Origin: an uncultured Chlamydia sp. | Lineage (GTDB): Bacteria; Chlamydiota; Chlamydiia; Chlamydiales; Simkaniaceae | NCBI GenBank assembly: GCA_946127115.1 | Contig: CAMGYI010000001.1 | Location: 1,036,857 to 1,100,856 of the forward strand | Length of the DNA: 64,000 nucleotides | Direction: 5' to 3' | Shown here: positions 1 through 9,285 of the stretch, piece after piece | Position numbering within the stretch: the stretch's first letter is position 1 | How the letters are laid out: each line of letters starts with the position of its first letter | Translations under genes and position numbers: made by a program | The notes under the pieces: generated by a model | Told to the model about the DNA's origin: nothing | What the model saw: only the letters and a program-made list of their open reading frames with translations | The model's database searches: none

Positions 1-79
1 CAGAAAGGATAGGGCTGATATGAGGCTGCCCCCAAGCAAAAAGGGCCCAACTGATAAGAAATAAAACCGCCGTAATCAT
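1..79 (-). CDS. Partial membrane protein, possibly apolipoprotein N-acyltransferase N-terminus
   Basis: Only the first 26 codons lie in the window. The ATG overlaps the TGA stop of the DoxX gene (ATGA), so the two are probably translated as one operon. The visible peptide is hydrophobic and then carries a W-A-L-F-A-W-G-Q-P pattern followed by an S-P. This resembles the first membrane segment of chlamydial Lnt (lipoprotein N-acyltransferase, CutE), which often has a GQP motif there. That identity is inferred from very little sequence and could be wrong; the safe call is the start of an inner-membrane protein. Confidence 0.4.
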   Translation of the reverse strand, partial: MITAVLFLISWALFAWGQPHISPILS

Positions 80-519
80 TTACTCATCCGATAGGGCTGA
101 GTCCCAATAAGAAGATATAGAAGTGCTCCAATTAATGCTAAATTCTTCAAAAATACCCCGAGTTCTCTATGTAGGTCGGCGCCAATTTCAAACCAGAATG
201 CATGAGAAATAATCGTTGTTGGAATAAGAAAGAGAAGGAGAAACAGAGCCCCCCACCTCACTCTAAACCCGAAAAAAAGAAGAAGCCCCCCAACAATTTC
301 TAAAAAGGTTGCAATCCCCAGAAAGGTCGGTGTACTTTCTACGAGAAACCTATGTGTTTCTCTACTGATAATTCCTCCCTCAAGATGTATGTACCAGTTC
401 GAAAATGTCGTTGCAAGGGCGTCAACAGTTCCTTGCCAATTCATGAGCTTGTCCGCTCCCGCAAAAAGAAAAATAAGGCTTAGTAGACCGCGGGCGACGT
501 AAATCATTGTCTTTGTCAT
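76..519 (-). CDS. DoxX family inner-membrane protein
   Basis: About 147 residues from the chosen ATG, which is the usual length for DoxX-like proteins. Four hydrophobic segments are visible. The first carries the family pattern ARGLLSLIFLFAGADKL, and a central segment with a glycine pair (EIVGGLLLFFGF) also fits DoxX/SURF4-type proteins. The frame stays open upstream to an ATG at 585, but those extra residues are polar and do not look like the family, so the start at 519 is preferred; neither start has a strong ribosome-binding site. DoxX proteins are poorly understood and have been linked to thiol and redox processes at the membrane. The gene overlaps the start of the next membrane protein. 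Confidence 0.8.
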   Translation of the reverse strand: MTKTMIYVARGLLSLIFLFAGADKLMNWQGTVDALATTFSNWYIHLEGGIISRETHRFLVESTPTFLGIATFLEIVGGLLLFFGFRVRWGALFLLLFLIPTTIISHAFWFEIGADLHRELGVFLKNLALIGALLYLLIGTQPYRMSK

Positions 520-584
520 ATCCGGTATGATGACACACTCCTTCATTTTGTTCCAGAATCGGGGACTCCGGCAGACACGCACCA

Positions 585-939
585 TCTCAAGCTCATATCT
601 TCTTAGACCGCATATAGTTGGTTAAATCATCAAATAATTAATAATCAGATAGCTAAATATTTTTATGTGTTTGATCTTGCCATTAACATCCTCTCTTACC
701 TAAAGAAGAGAGATTCCCAGACTGCTTAACAGTTTGGGAGCAAACATGCATCGCTGCTTTCTGCTGGTTCTTGCTTCTTAGATAATCCTGATGAATCTTC
801 TCCACAACCTTTCAGCCCGGGGGGCCCATACCAACGCCTACACTTTGCCCTTATCATTGGTTGCTAGGGTATGTTCTAGATAATGTAAATGTTTGTAGCG
901 TCAATTTAGTTTAACGAGATACAATCTCCTCGGTATAAG
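585..939. other. Non-coding gap with one degenerate repeat
   Basis: No convincing gene is seen between the DoxX gene and the MFS gene, which point away from each other. The gap is AT-rich on the left. On the right it holds a degenerate copy (about 691-860) of the repeat also found at 25031-25286. Promoters for both genes should lie here but none is clear enough to place. Confidence 0.5.
691..860 (+). repeat. Degenerate copy A of a dispersed repeat (see 25031-25286)
   Basis: Aligned by eye with 25031-25200, this stretch shares GATTCCCAG, CT.CTTAACAG, AACATG and TGCT.TCTGC in the same order and spacing. Farther right it shares CACAAC, a GGG-rich stretch and CCTACACT. The overall match is about 70-75 percent with small gaps. 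The right-hand hairpin found in copy B is not preserved here. It is probably the decayed end of a mobile element (the IS200/IS605 type is suspected from copy B). Confidence 0.55.
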
Positions 940-2322
940 ATGGTATTTAATATGAGAAGCTCGGTAATACAGGCCCTCTCCTTAAAACAAAAAATTAGTA
1001 TTGTTGGAATCTGCTCTGGATGTATTGTGATGGGTCTTGTCTTCACAATGGTTAATACCGCTATTCCCTCTATTCAAGAGTCCCTTCAAATAACCATGCA
1101 TGCCCTGCAATGGATGATGATTGCTTTTGGAATGATTAATTGCGCCTTTCTTGTAACAAGTGGGCGAGTTGCTGATATTTTTGGCAGAAAAAAAATCTTT
1201 TTGGCAGGTCTTTGCTCATCTGGAACCGGTATACTGCTGGCTGGATTTTGCTCAGGAAGCCCAGGCCTTATTCTAAGCATGAGCTTGGCAGGACTTGGTA
1301 ATGCCATCTTGCTCCCTGTGTCTCAGGCAATGCTAGTGTCTGAGTTTCCTGAACCGCAGCGCAAACATGCTATCGCCGTTTGGGCAACAGCGGTAGCCTC
1401 TGCGATGGCAATAGGTCCCTTGGGCGGTGGTATCATTCTTGAAAAACTCGGTTGGCAGTGGGTGTTTTGGACTAACGTCCCAATTGTGTTAGTCAGTTTT
1501 ATTCTCGTCTATTTCTTTTCTAGAGAAAGTAAAAATAGGGATGACCCCCCGCATGTTGATTATAAAGGGATGCTCTATATAGCTTTAGCGCTTGCCTCAT
1601 TCGTCCTGATCACCACAGAGTTTTCCCGTTTACCTTGGATGATTATATTTTTTCTTATACTCCTGTTATTCATCAACGTCTACTTACTTAGGAGAAATGG
1701 GAAAGCGCACCCCTCCCCTATTTTCCAGGAATCGTTGGTTCGGAATCGCATCTTTCTTTGCGCATCGATTGCAAGTGCTTGCCTAATTTTTTATCTTTGG
1801 TCTATGTTTTTTGTTCTCCCTATCTACTTACAAAAGGTATGTAATTTCTCACCTCTAGATACAGGATTATTAATGCTCGGCATTACGATTCCTGTTGCTC
1901 TTTTCTCGCCGTTTATTGGAAAACTCTACAGTCCCAAAAACGCGTGGGGTTTTATATCATTAGGGTTCCTACTGTTAATAATCTCTTCCATTTTTCAAAT
2001 TTTCTTTACGGCATCTTCTACTGTCTCATTCATCTTATCTACAATTCTCGCTTTCGGGTTAGGCTATGGCTTGATCTGTAGCCCCACAACAATTGCTGCT
2101 ATTTCTGTTGTCTCCGCACAAAAAGCAGGAGTTGCATCTGGCACTTTTGTTACATTTCAAGAGATTGGAGGCACTCTAGGACTGGCTCTAATTGTCTCTC
2201 TTATTCGAGTTTCCCCTAATTTACTCTTGGGAATAAATAGAGGAGCTTTGGGTCTTTTGATAATAAGTACAATCGGGTGCCTTTGCGGGTTCGTGCTACA
2301 AAAAGCAACGACTACCAGATAG
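940..2322 (+). CDS. MFS drug-type transporter (DHA2/EmrB-QacA-like)
   Basis: A 460-residue integral membrane protein with around 14 hydrophobic segments. Motif A of the major facilitator superfamily is present as GRVADIFGRKKIF near residue 80. Motif C is present as a glycine-rich stretch AIGPLGGGIILEKLGWQW near residues 155-172, followed by FWTNVP, which is typical of 14-segment drug:proton antiporters of the DHA2 group. It probably exports a toxic or host-derived compound across the inner membrane using the proton gradient; the substrate cannot be read from sequence. A second in-frame ATG four codons in (952) could be the real start. It sits alone, downstream of a degenerate repeat, and may be an acquired gene. 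Confidence 0.85.
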   Translation: MVFNMRSSVIQALSLKQKISIVGICSGCIVMGLVFTMVNTAIPSIQESLQITMHALQWMMIAFGMINCAFLVTSGRVADIFGRKKIFLAGLCSSGTGILLAGFCSGSPGLILSMSLAGLGNAILLPVSQAMLVSEFPEPQRKHAIAVWATAVASAMAIGPLGGGIILEKLGWQWVFWTNVPIVLVSFILVYFFSRESKNRDDPPHVDYKGMLYIALALASFVLITTEFSRLPWMIIFFLILLLFINVYLLRRNGKAHPSPIFQESLVRNRIFLCASIASACLIFYLWSMFFVLPIYLQKVCNFSPLDTGLLMLGITIPVALFSPFIGKLYSPKNAWGFISLGFLLLIISSIFQIFFTASSTVSFILSTILAFGLGYGLICSPTTIAAISVVSAQKAGVASGTFVTFQEIGGTLGLALIVSLIRVSPNLLLGINRGALGLLIISTIGCLCGFVLQKATTTR

Positions 2323-2763
2323 AACTTATACAGCTAGCTTAACATAACTGTATTGGAGCACCTTTTAAAAAAATATTTTTTCGAATCCTGCTTTTTTCAG
2401 CAGAAATTGACATGTGCACTCAAACAAACTCAAAAGTTGGGTTTTCGGCTGCTCTTGTCTTTGTTTAGGTGATGGTAGTCTTTTGCGACCTTTCCTCCTT
2501 GGTTTTCTTATCATTATCACAGGACTTTTTTACCATCTTCAGAGCAAGTTTATTTTTCATCTATTTGTTATAATCTGGAGTTGAAAGGGCGTTTCAAAAG
2601 GACTCACCAAAACCTCGATGGAATGACGCCTGGTATGTTGCATATAGGTGGACTAAATTATTTAATAATTAGAATTATAATAAAAACAGAGAGAATATTT
2701 ATATCTTAATTTTCTGAAAAATGGTCTAGACTTTTCTCCCGCTTTAAAAGAAGGAATTATGTT
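2323..2763. other. Intergenic gap, no clear gene
   Basis: This 441-bp gap between the MFS and rsmB genes is AT-rich. The only open frame of note is a 49-codon basic peptide on the minus strand (2365-2514) with no ribosome-binding site or recognisable relatives. No terminator with a good stem and T-tract is visible after the MFS gene. Promoters for rsmB are likely in the right half. Confidence 0.4.
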
Positions 2764-3900
2764 ATGCTTCTGGAGATGAAGCCATTTCGAAAACACCACC
2801 TGTTAAAAATTTTAGAAGATGAGAGGAATCCTACTTTCCCTCTAGATGCCTTATTGCGCGATTATTTTCGGGAAAACAAGAGCATCGGTTCAAAGGATCG
2901 CCAGGAGATTTGTGAAAAGCTCTATGGAATGATCCGTTGGAGAGGGCTTATCGATGCTCAGTGCTCTAAACCTATCTCCTGGGAGGATCGCCTAAAAGTT
3001 TTTTTGCAATTCCCTCTAAAGAATACCGAAACACTTTCCCCCCATGTTCAGGTGAGTTTCCCAAAATTTTTCTATGACCATCTTGTTGAAGCTTACGGGG
3101 CCACAAAAGCGCGCGCATTTTGTTTAAACTCCAATAAGCAAGCGCCAACAGCGGTAAGGGTCAATTTGCTTAAAGGCCCCCGAGAAGACTTATTTCACAA
3201 ATGGGAAGTTGAATATGACGTCTCGCTGTGTAAACATTCTGAAGTGGGAATCATCTTTCATAAGAAAATCAATTTCTTTGCCCTCCCTGAGTTTAAAGCA
3301 GGATTCTTTGAAATCCAAGATGAAGGGAGTCAGCTAGTGGCCTCTCACGTGGATGTGTCTCCAAATGACCATGTTCTCGATTATTGTGCAGGCTCAGGAG
3401 GAAAAACATTAGCTTTTTCTCCAAAGATGGGTAACAAAGGTCAGATCTATTTGTATGACATTCGTCCTCGCATTCTCATAGAGGCAAAAAAACGGCTAAA
3501 ACGGGCAGGAGTCCAAAATGCACAAATTTTAGATAAGCAAAGGTTGAAGAAAAAAGGCATGATGGAAAGAATGGATTGGATCCTTCTCGATGTCCCCTGC
3601 TCTGGTACAGGAACGCTCCGGAGAAATCCCGACATGAAATGGAAATTAAAATCCGAAACAATTCTTCGTCTTGTTGATGAGCAGCAGAAAATCTTTTATG
3701 ATTCCTTGAAATTTTTGCGCCCAAATGGAAAAATCGTTTATGCAACATGCAGCGTTCTTCCAGAGGAAAATGAGAGGCAAGTTGAGCACTTTATGAAAAA
3801 ATATCACCTCAAGCTCGAGGGGCCGTTATTCCAAAGTTTCCCAAAAGATGGAGAGATGGATGGCTTTTTTTGTGTGGTTTTGAGTAGAATGCAGAAATAA
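2764..3900 (+). CDS. rsmB: 16S rRNA m5C methyltransferase, RsmB/Fmu family
   Basis: A 378-residue SAM-dependent RNA cytosine-C5 methyltransferase of the NOL1/NOP2/Sun family. The SAM-binding motif I reads DYCAGSGGKTLAF near residue 206. Motif IV with the general-acid cysteine is DVPCSGTGTLRRNPD near 277. Motif VI with the nucleophilic cysteine is YATCSVLPEENE near 328. The N-terminal part resembles the NusB-like domain of RsmB, though shorter than in E. coli. AAGGA stands eight bases before the ATG at 2764. It matches the Fmu gene (CT553 as I recall) that opens this conserved chlamydial block. The SurA-like gene starts 14 bases later, probably in the same transcript. Confidence 0.9.
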   Translation: MLLEMKPFRKHHLLKILEDERNPTFPLDALLRDYFRENKSIGSKDRQEICEKLYGMIRWRGLIDAQCSKPISWEDRLKVFLQFPLKNTETLSPHVQVSFPKFFYDHLVEAYGATKARAFCLNSNKQAPTAVRVNLLKGPREDLFHKWEVEYDVSLCKHSEVGIIFHKKINFFALPEFKAGFFEIQDEGSQLVASHVDVSPNDHVLDYCAGSGGKTLAFSPKMGNKGQIYLYDIRPRILIEAKKRLKRAGVQNAQILDKQRLKKKGMMERMDWILLDVPCSGTGTLRRNPDMKWKLKSETILRLVDEQQKIFYDSLKFLRPNGKIVYATCSVLPEENERQVEHFMKKYHLKLEGPLFQSFPKDGEMDGFFCVVLSRMQK

Positions 3901-3913
3901 TCCAAGGATCAAG

Positions 3914-4981
3914 ATGCAAATAGCATGCGGTTTAATTTTTTTCTTTACAGCTTTTTTCCTTCCTCTCTGTGCAGAAGTAGCAATCGATGCTCCCTCATTT
4001 ATCGATCAAACAAGTACTGCTTCTAGAGAACCACGTCTAATGATTAACAATCGCCCCCTAGCAAAAATCAATGGAAAGGTTATCTCTCTTTACGATGTTG
4101 TAAAACGAATGGATCTTTTTCTCTATGACTATTATCCCGATTATACCTCTTCTGCCACAGAAAAATACCAGTTTTATATGTCCCGTTGGCAAGCCACCCT
4201 TGACGATATGGTTGCAGACGAGTTGGTTCTCCTGGATGCTGAACAAAAGGAAATCAAGATTAGCGATGGCGAAGTGCGAGAGGACTTAGAAGATCGCTTT
4301 GGACCTAATATCATGTCTAATCTCGATAAGGTCAACCTTCAGTATGAAGAAGCGCGTGATATTATTCGGAATGAATTGACTACTCAACAGCTGATTGGAA
4401 TGAAGGTCCACGCTAAAGCCTTTCAGATCATTACTCCTCAAGTCATCAAAGCAGCTTATAACGACTATCTAGAAAACTCCCCCCCAGAAGACGAGTGGAA
4501 ATATCAGGTCCTTTCAATTAGAGGCAACGATAAGGAACTCTGCGAAACGATCGCAGAGAAGGCCTATACTCTTCTAAAAGATCATGCCCGATCATTGGAA
4601 ACTGTCGTTGAAAAACTTGATGAAGAAGGAATCTCTGTTAGTGTTTCTGATGATTATTCAGGGACAACCCCCAAAATTTCAAAACTGCATCTCGATATTA
4701 TTAAATCCCTTACCCCTGATACCTATAGCCTACCTGTGAGTCAGGTTAGCCGTTTCGATAATAGTAGTGTGGTCAGGATCTTTCACTTGAAGGATATGGT
4801 TAAAAACCTTCCGAAAGCATTCGATGAGATGCACGACAAGTTGAAAAATGAGCTTCTTTTCAAAACGTCAGACAAGGAAAAAGCATCCTATATCAAGGCT
4901 TTGAAAGTCCGCTTTGGATACGACAAGCATGATACAAAATTTGAACTTCCTGAGGATTATCACCCCTTTGTCATTATATAA
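3914..4981 (+). CDS. SurA-like periplasmic chaperone (CT355-type)
   Basis: A 355-residue exported protein. It begins with a signal peptide: a hydrophobic run over residues 3-20 ending near LCAEV. Residues about 45-175 fit a SurA N-terminal chaperone domain: KINGKVISLYDVVKRMDLFL, then a helical stretch with MVADELVLLDAEQKEIKISD and a long DGEVREDLEDRFG helix. The following region has no clear parvulin (PPIase) domain, so catalysis is not predicted. It probably helps outer-membrane proteins cross the periplasm. Its 3' end overlaps the 5' end of rsmA, as in the CT355-ksgA pair of Chlamydia, which suggests translational coupling. Confidence 0.75.
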   Translation: MQIACGLIFFFTAFFLPLCAEVAIDAPSFIDQTSTASREPRLMINNRPLAKINGKVISLYDVVKRMDLFLYDYYPDYTSSATEKYQFYMSRWQATLDDMVADELVLLDAEQKEIKISDGEVREDLEDRFGPNIMSNLDKVNLQYEEARDIIRNELTTQQLIGMKVHAKAFQIITPQVIKAAYNDYLENSPPEDEWKYQVLSIRGNDKELCETIAEKAYTLLKDHARSLETVVEKLDEEGISVSVSDDYSGTTPKISKLHLDIIKSLTPDTYSLPVSQVSRFDNSSVVRIFHLKDMVKNLPKAFDEMHDKLKNELLFKTSDKEKASYIKALKVRFGYDKHDTKFELPEDYHPFVII

Positions 4982-5804
4982 ACCTTCAGAACTTCGCCAA
5001 TTTCTACAAGAGATAGGAATCGAGCCAAAAAAAGGGCTTTCTCAGAACTTTCTTATCGACGGAAATATCCTGCGTAACTTGGTTTCGGCTGCGCAGCTTA
5101 AAAATGAAGATACTGTTCTAGAGATCGGTCCTGGACCTGGAGCCCTTACAGAAGCGTTTCTAAATTCAGGTGCTCGTGTGATTGCCATTGAAAAGGATGA
5201 GAAGCTTGCTAAGCACTTAAAACGTTTGCAAAACGGGAAGCTAGAGATATTAATTGATGACTTCAGAAACATCCGAATAGAGCAACTTTTGGAGCGAAGA
5301 GGCAAGATTAAAGTTGTCGCTAACATCCCCTATAATGTTACTGGAATTATCCTTCAAAAACTTCTACCAAAAACACATTTGATTGAATCAATCCACTTAA
5401 TAGTTCAGAGGGAAGTAGCAAAGAGATGCGTTGCTGAAAAAGGGACAAAAGACTACAGCTCTTTTTCCCTTTTTACAAGATATCACGCCAACCCCAAACT
5501 CTTATTCACCGTTGCACGCTCCTGTTTTTACCCCTCTCCAAGCGTGGACTCTGCAATCTTAGAGCTAAAGCTGAAGTCTCCTCCAGTAAAAGCTCCATAT
5601 GAGCCATTTTTTCAGTTGATCCGAGCGGCTTTTCAACAAAGACGGAAAATGCTGCGAACTTCCCTTAAAACCTTTTTCCCATCAAACCAAGTGGGAATAG
5701 CTTTGGAGTCTTTAGGCCTTCCAAAAACAGCACGCCCTCAAGAATTAGGTTTAGAGAAATTTTCAGCTTTATTCTTTGCTTTGAATCCTGCTCAATCCGA
5801 ATAG
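4929..5804 (+). CDS. rsmA: 16S rRNA dimethyladenosine transferase RsmA (KsgA)
   Basis: Dimethylates the two adjacent adenosines in the 3' helix of 16S rRNA late in 30S assembly. The SAM-binding motif is LEIGPGPGALTEAFL, and the catalytic NIPYN motif appears within VVANIPYNVTG. The family N-terminal signature PKKGLSQNFLID is present, and length (about 290 aa) is normal. The start is uncertain: ATG at 4929 gives a 53-base overlap with the SurA-like gene, while TTG at 4968, which follows GAGG by 12 bases, would reduce it to 14 and begins closer to the usual KsgA N-terminus. The 3' end runs 36 bases into the convergent dacF gene. Confidence 0.92.
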   Translation: MIQNLNFLRIITPLSLYKPSELRQFLQEIGIEPKKGLSQNFLIDGNILRNLVSAAQLKNEDTVLEIGPGPGALTEAFLNSGARVIAIEKDEKLAKHLKRLQNGKLEILIDDFRNIRIEQLLERRGKIKVVANIPYNVTGIILQKLLPKTHLIESIHLIVQREVAKRCVAEKGTKDYSSFSLFTRYHANPKLLFTVARSCFYPSPSVDSAILELKLKSPPVKAPYEPFFQLIRAAFQQRRKMLRTSLKTFFPSNQVGIALESLGLPKTARPQELGLEKFSALFFALNPAQSE

Positions 5805-7046
5805 AGTTAACACAACTCCAACTCCTAAAAAGAAAATCAGAAACTTTTGGAACTCTAGAGGACAGGTCCACTCTCCTCGAGCGGAAGCACCAATTAGAGC
5901 TAGAAGAGAGCGCTCAACATTAATTGTTGCAACTAATGGAGAACTTTCTAGCTCTCGTCTTTGCTGATTAAAGATTTTAATTGCTCCAACATAATTGCCT
6001 TGCTTGATGGGAGGACTGATGTGTTCCCAGTCTAATTCAATGGTAATATCAGGCTCTTCTGAAGGGAAATAGGAGATTGATATGTCTTCTGTAAGGGTTG
6101 CCTTCATAACCTCCCTAGCTCCCTTTAAATCACGAGTAAAGGTGTTTTCTTCTTTTCGAAATAATAAACGCTCTTCTTTTTCCTCATCAAAAGCTGCCTC
6201 AAAAAGCCTAATCGCATCCCGAAATCGTTTATGAGGGTCATCGCATCCTAGAAGAACAGCAATTAAAGTCCTCTTCCCATCCCTAGCTACACTTGTATAA
6301 GTATAGCCTGCATCGGAATGATATCCTGTCTTCATTCCAATTGCGCGCGGGTAAAAGAACTTTCCCGGAAGGATCAGTAGATCATGGTTTGTGACTTTTT
6401 TTGTTGTTTGAAGATTTGTTTGACTCCGCTCATATTCCTTTGTCGATACAATTGTCTTGATCAAATTCTCTTTAATGGCATGTCTTGTAATAATCGCGAT
6501 ATCTCGCGCTGTTGACCAATGATTTGGATGATGCAACCCATGGGGATTCATGAGTTGGGTATCTTCACATCCCAGCTCTTTGAGAAAGGTGTTCATCCCT
6601 TTCATAAACTTTGGAATCGTTCCTCCAATATAGTTTGCCACAGTGTTTGAAGCATCATTCCCCGATGAGAGTAAGATTCCATGGAGAAGATCTAGAAAGG
6701 ACATTTCTTCTCCTTTCTTCAGCCAGAAATGTGTTCCATCCGGTTCCAATAAATGGGCTGGATCTTTATAACTATGCGCAATTTTAACGCTTTTGTTCAT
6801 ACGCTGTAAACAATGTTGCGGACAGGAAATGATCTCTTCGAGACTTTTTTTATTCTCTTTCAATGCGTATAAAACTGTAGCAATCTTCGTTAGACTTGCA
6901 GGATAGGCCCTTTCATCCGCCTTCTTTTCGTAAAGAATCGCACCTGTTTCGGCGTTCATCAAGATCGCTGATTTTGCAGAAACTTTTACATTTAGCGGTT
7001 CTGCAGCAAGCGTTAAAGTAAGGAAGAGGAGGATAATGAGCCGCAT
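5769..7046 (-). CDS. dacF: D-alanyl-D-alanine carboxypeptidase (DacF, low-molecular-weight PBP)
   Basis: A 425-residue serine carboxypeptidase (peptidase family S11) that trims the terminal D-Ala from peptidoglycan stem peptides in the periplasm. All three active-site motifs are present: S51-L-T-K54, S128-G-N130 and K239-T-G241. The first 15 residues are a cleavable or uncleaved signal sequence. A hydrophobic segment about 15 residues before the C-terminus should anchor it to the inner membrane. It corresponds to CT551. The gene is convergent with and overlaps rsmA by 36 bases. About 200 AT-rich bases separate its start from the divergent CT550-like gene and probably hold both promoters. Confidence 0.93.
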   Translation of the reverse strand: MRLIILLFLTLTLAAEPLNVKVSAKSAILMNAETGAILYEKKADERAYPASLTKIATVLYALKENKKSLEEIISCPQHCLQRMNKSVKIAHSYKDPAHLLEPDGTHFWLKKGEEMSFLDLLHGILLSSGNDASNTVANYIGGTIPKFMKGMNTFLKELGCEDTQLMNPHGLHHPNHWSTARDIAIITRHAIKENLIKTIVSTKEYERSQTNLQTTKKVTNHDLLILPGKFFYPRAIGMKTGYHSDAGYTYTSVARDGKRTLIAVLLGCDDPHKRFRDAIRLFEAAFDEEKEERLLFRKEENTFTRDLKGAREVMKATLTEDISISYFPSEEPDITIELDWEHISPPIKQGNYVGAIKIFNQQRRELESSPLVATINVERSLLALIGASARGEWTCPLEFQKFLIFFLGVGVVLTLFGLSRIQSKE

Positions 7047-7247
7047 CTGAATTCCTTGTTTTCCATCCTTTGTAACAAATCATGAATTTTCAAGAAACAT
7101 TAACAAAAAAAATACTCGTCTAAATAATTTAAAATTAGTGATTTTAAAGTAAAATAAAATTAATAAATGAAACAATTCTTTAAAAAAAAACCAACCATCA
7201 CTATGAGAAAAAGAGAGTGGTAACGAAGGAACTAACGGATAACATCG

Positions 7248-7673
7248 ATGAACCCCATACAACTAGACCAAGCCTACAATGAATTTATCTCGAGTCTCTC
7301 GAGCTGGATTCCTGAAGGTATTATTGAAGTGGACATGTCGCTATTGGAAGAAACGGGGCTATTAACCCATGTTTCTTTTGAAAAGGATAATACCCAGGAG
7401 CAACTCCCCCACTATTTCCATGTGATTGAAACACCGGATAAAGTCACACTTTTCAATCACCAATTTGCAATTTGGATCGTTCCCAAAATTGTTGATGAGA
7501 ACCCCACTACTATTGTAATGATTTCTCTCATCACAAACGGGAGACCGCACCTCGAAATTGTGTTCTCAACAAAAGGTGTTTATAACACTCCCAAGTTTGT
7601 ACTAAGACTATTGAAGTATTATTTATCAGAAGTAATCGACACAGAAGAAGCAATTTCCTCTATTGGAAACTAG
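7248..7673 (+). CDS. Conserved chlamydial hypothetical protein (CT550-like)
   Basis: A 141-residue acidic, soluble protein without signal peptide or membrane segment. I recognise no domain; the call rests on position, since in Chlamydia CT550 lies between rsbW and dacF. The sequence alternates short beta-strand-like and helical stretches (FNHQFAIWIVPKIVD, then KFVLRLLKYYLSEVID), a pattern also seen in small type III secretion chaperones, but that is only a resemblance in size and acidity. Its last 14 bases overlap the convergent oppA gene. Confidence 0.65.
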   Translation: MNPIQLDQAYNEFISSLSSWIPEGIIEVDMSLLEETGLLTHVSFEKDNTQEQLPHYFHVIETPDKVTLFNHQFAIWIVPKIVDENPTTIVMISLITNGRPHLEIVFSTKGVYNTPKFVLRLLKYYLSEVIDTEEAISSIGN

Positions 7674-9246
7674 CATACTTAAAGTCGATCTCACCTGATA
7701 GCGGGAGAATAACACCAACGAGATCCTCTGCCTTCGTAAACTGAATATTGAGAAAACAAATAGGGATAAGAGGCATCTCATCCATAAGAGCTCTTTCAGC
7801 TTCAACTAACGTCGCGTTCCTTTCTTCTGGATTCGCTTGAAAATTAGACTTTTCAAGAAGTGCTTGATAGTCCTTGTTCTCCCAATTGCTCATGTTGACA
7901 AGATCATGTTTATACTGGAATGTTTTAAGCATATAGATTGGATCAAACAAATAAGAAAGCCAACGCATCACCCCAATCTGATAGTCTCCTTTTTGAATAG
8001 CAGAAAAGTGACAGGGCCAATCGGCTTGTTGAAGCTCTACCTTGATCCCAAAAGCCTCTTGCCAATTTTGCTGCGTGATCTGAACAGTTCGACTTAAATT
8101 CTTCGCCCCAGTAACATATTTGAGATTTACAACAGGAAACGTTTCAGTCGTTAAGCCGAGATCTTCTAAAGCTTCAGCAAAAAGCTTTCGAGCCAAGGAA
8201 ATGTCTCGATTTTGAAACTGAGGAGGGTTCTCAAGTTCAAAACAGGGGGAAATAATCCCAAATGCTGGTTGCCCCATCCCCTCAAATGCCGCATTCACAA
8301 TGCTTTCTCGATCGAGGGCATAGGAAAATGCCTTACGAACCTTTGCATGATTGAATGGAAATTTTTCGGTATTCACAAAATACCAGTACATGGTTGGACT
8401 TTCCTTGGTGTCATAACAAGGTGTATTTCTAATACTCATATAAGCTTCGTGGGGAGCCTTATTAATAACACTTCCATACCAGTCAATCTCATGTTTTTCA
8501 AAAAGATAGAGTTGCGTCATTCCCTCTTCGACAAAACAAGCTTCAATTCCTGGAATTTGAACATTCTTCTCATCCCAATATAAAAGATTCTTTTCGAGTA
8601 TAATGTCATCCCCATGGTGCCACTTCTTCAAGCGAAAAGGACCATTCGAAACAAAGGATTCGTCAGAGCGAAAGGCCCACATTGCATCCGCTTTATCAAC
8701 ATGTTTTGGGATTGGACAAAATATTGTACAGAGCAAAGCATCCACAAAGTAAGGTACGGGATAGGTAAGCTCAACCCTTAATGTGAGATCGTCAAGGGCC
8801 AAGACCCCAATTTCGTCCGGAGAAACCATCCCATCTACGGACTCCTTAGCATTCTTGATCATGTAAAAGTTCTGAGCTCCATGACTGAGAGTCTTTGGAT
8901 CAAGCGACTTTTTCCAAGCATGTTCAAAGTCATACGCAGTCACAGGCTGTCCATCACTCCATAGTGTTTCTCTCAAATGGAAGATATAAACAGTACTATT
9001 CTCAAAAACATCATATCTTTCAGCTACAGCAGGCACCACCTTTCCATCTGCACCTCGTCTCATAAGACCATCAAAAAGCATCCGAATAACATGGGTAGTT
9101 GGCTCCTCTCCTCCAAGACGGGGGTCCAAAACTCGAATCTCTTCGCTAAAACAAATCTTAAGCGGGCGATTGCCCTTTTTGCAGGTAGCATTTTTACCGC
9201 ATCCAAATAAGAAAACCAATAAAAGCAAAGTGGCCAAAACTCTCAA
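7660..9246 (-). CDS. oppA: Oligopeptide ABC transporter substrate-binding lipoprotein (OppA)
   Basis: A 528-residue family 5 solute-binding protein (SBP_bac_5). The signal sequence ends in a lipobox LFGC, so it should be a lipid-anchored periplasmic protein that hands peptides to an Opp permease. Typical elements are the ISFD-like opening (RVLDPRLGGEEP), LWSDGQPVTAYDFEHAWKK near residue 115 and NHAKVRKAFSYALDRESI in the middle. The start codon is TTG, supported by GGAGG six bases upstream (9253-9257). No permease or ATPase gene is adjacent. A relic of another oppA C-terminus lies at 38742-38918, so the family is multicopy. Confidence 0.9.
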   Translation of the reverse strand: MRVLATLLLLVFLFGCGKNATCKKGNRPLKICFSEEIRVLDPRLGGEEPTTHVIRMLFDGLMRRGADGKVVPAVAERYDVFENSTVYIFHLRETLWSDGQPVTAYDFEHAWKKSLDPKTLSHGAQNFYMIKNAKESVDGMVSPDEIGVLALDDLTLRVELTYPVPYFVDALLCTIFCPIPKHVDKADAMWAFRSDESFVSNGPFRLKKWHHGDDIILEKNLLYWDEKNVQIPGIEACFVEEGMTQLYLFEKHEIDWYGSVINKAPHEAYMSIRNTPCYDTKESPTMYWYFVNTEKFPFNHAKVRKAFSYALDRESIVNAAFEGMGQPAFGIISPCFELENPPQFQNRDISLARKLFAEALEDLGLTTETFPVVNLKYVTGAKNLSRTVQITQQNWQEAFGIKVELQQADWPCHFSAIQKGDYQIGVMRWLSYLFDPIYMLKTFQYKHDLVNMSNWENKDYQALLEKSNFQANPEERNATLVEAERALMDEMPLIPICFLNIQFTKAEDLVGVILPLSGEIDFKYASFQ

Positions 9247-9285
9247 GAAAAACCTCCGGATTAATTTAAGTCACAAGCATAATCC

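Noticed and set aside
2389-2400. TTCGAATCC string resembling a tRNA T-loop
   Set aside because: No paired T-stem, anticodon arm or acceptor stem around it.
2365-2514. 49-codon basic frame on the minus strand in the gap before rsmB
   Set aside because: No ribosome-binding site, low-complexity Lys/Arg composition and no family resemblance.
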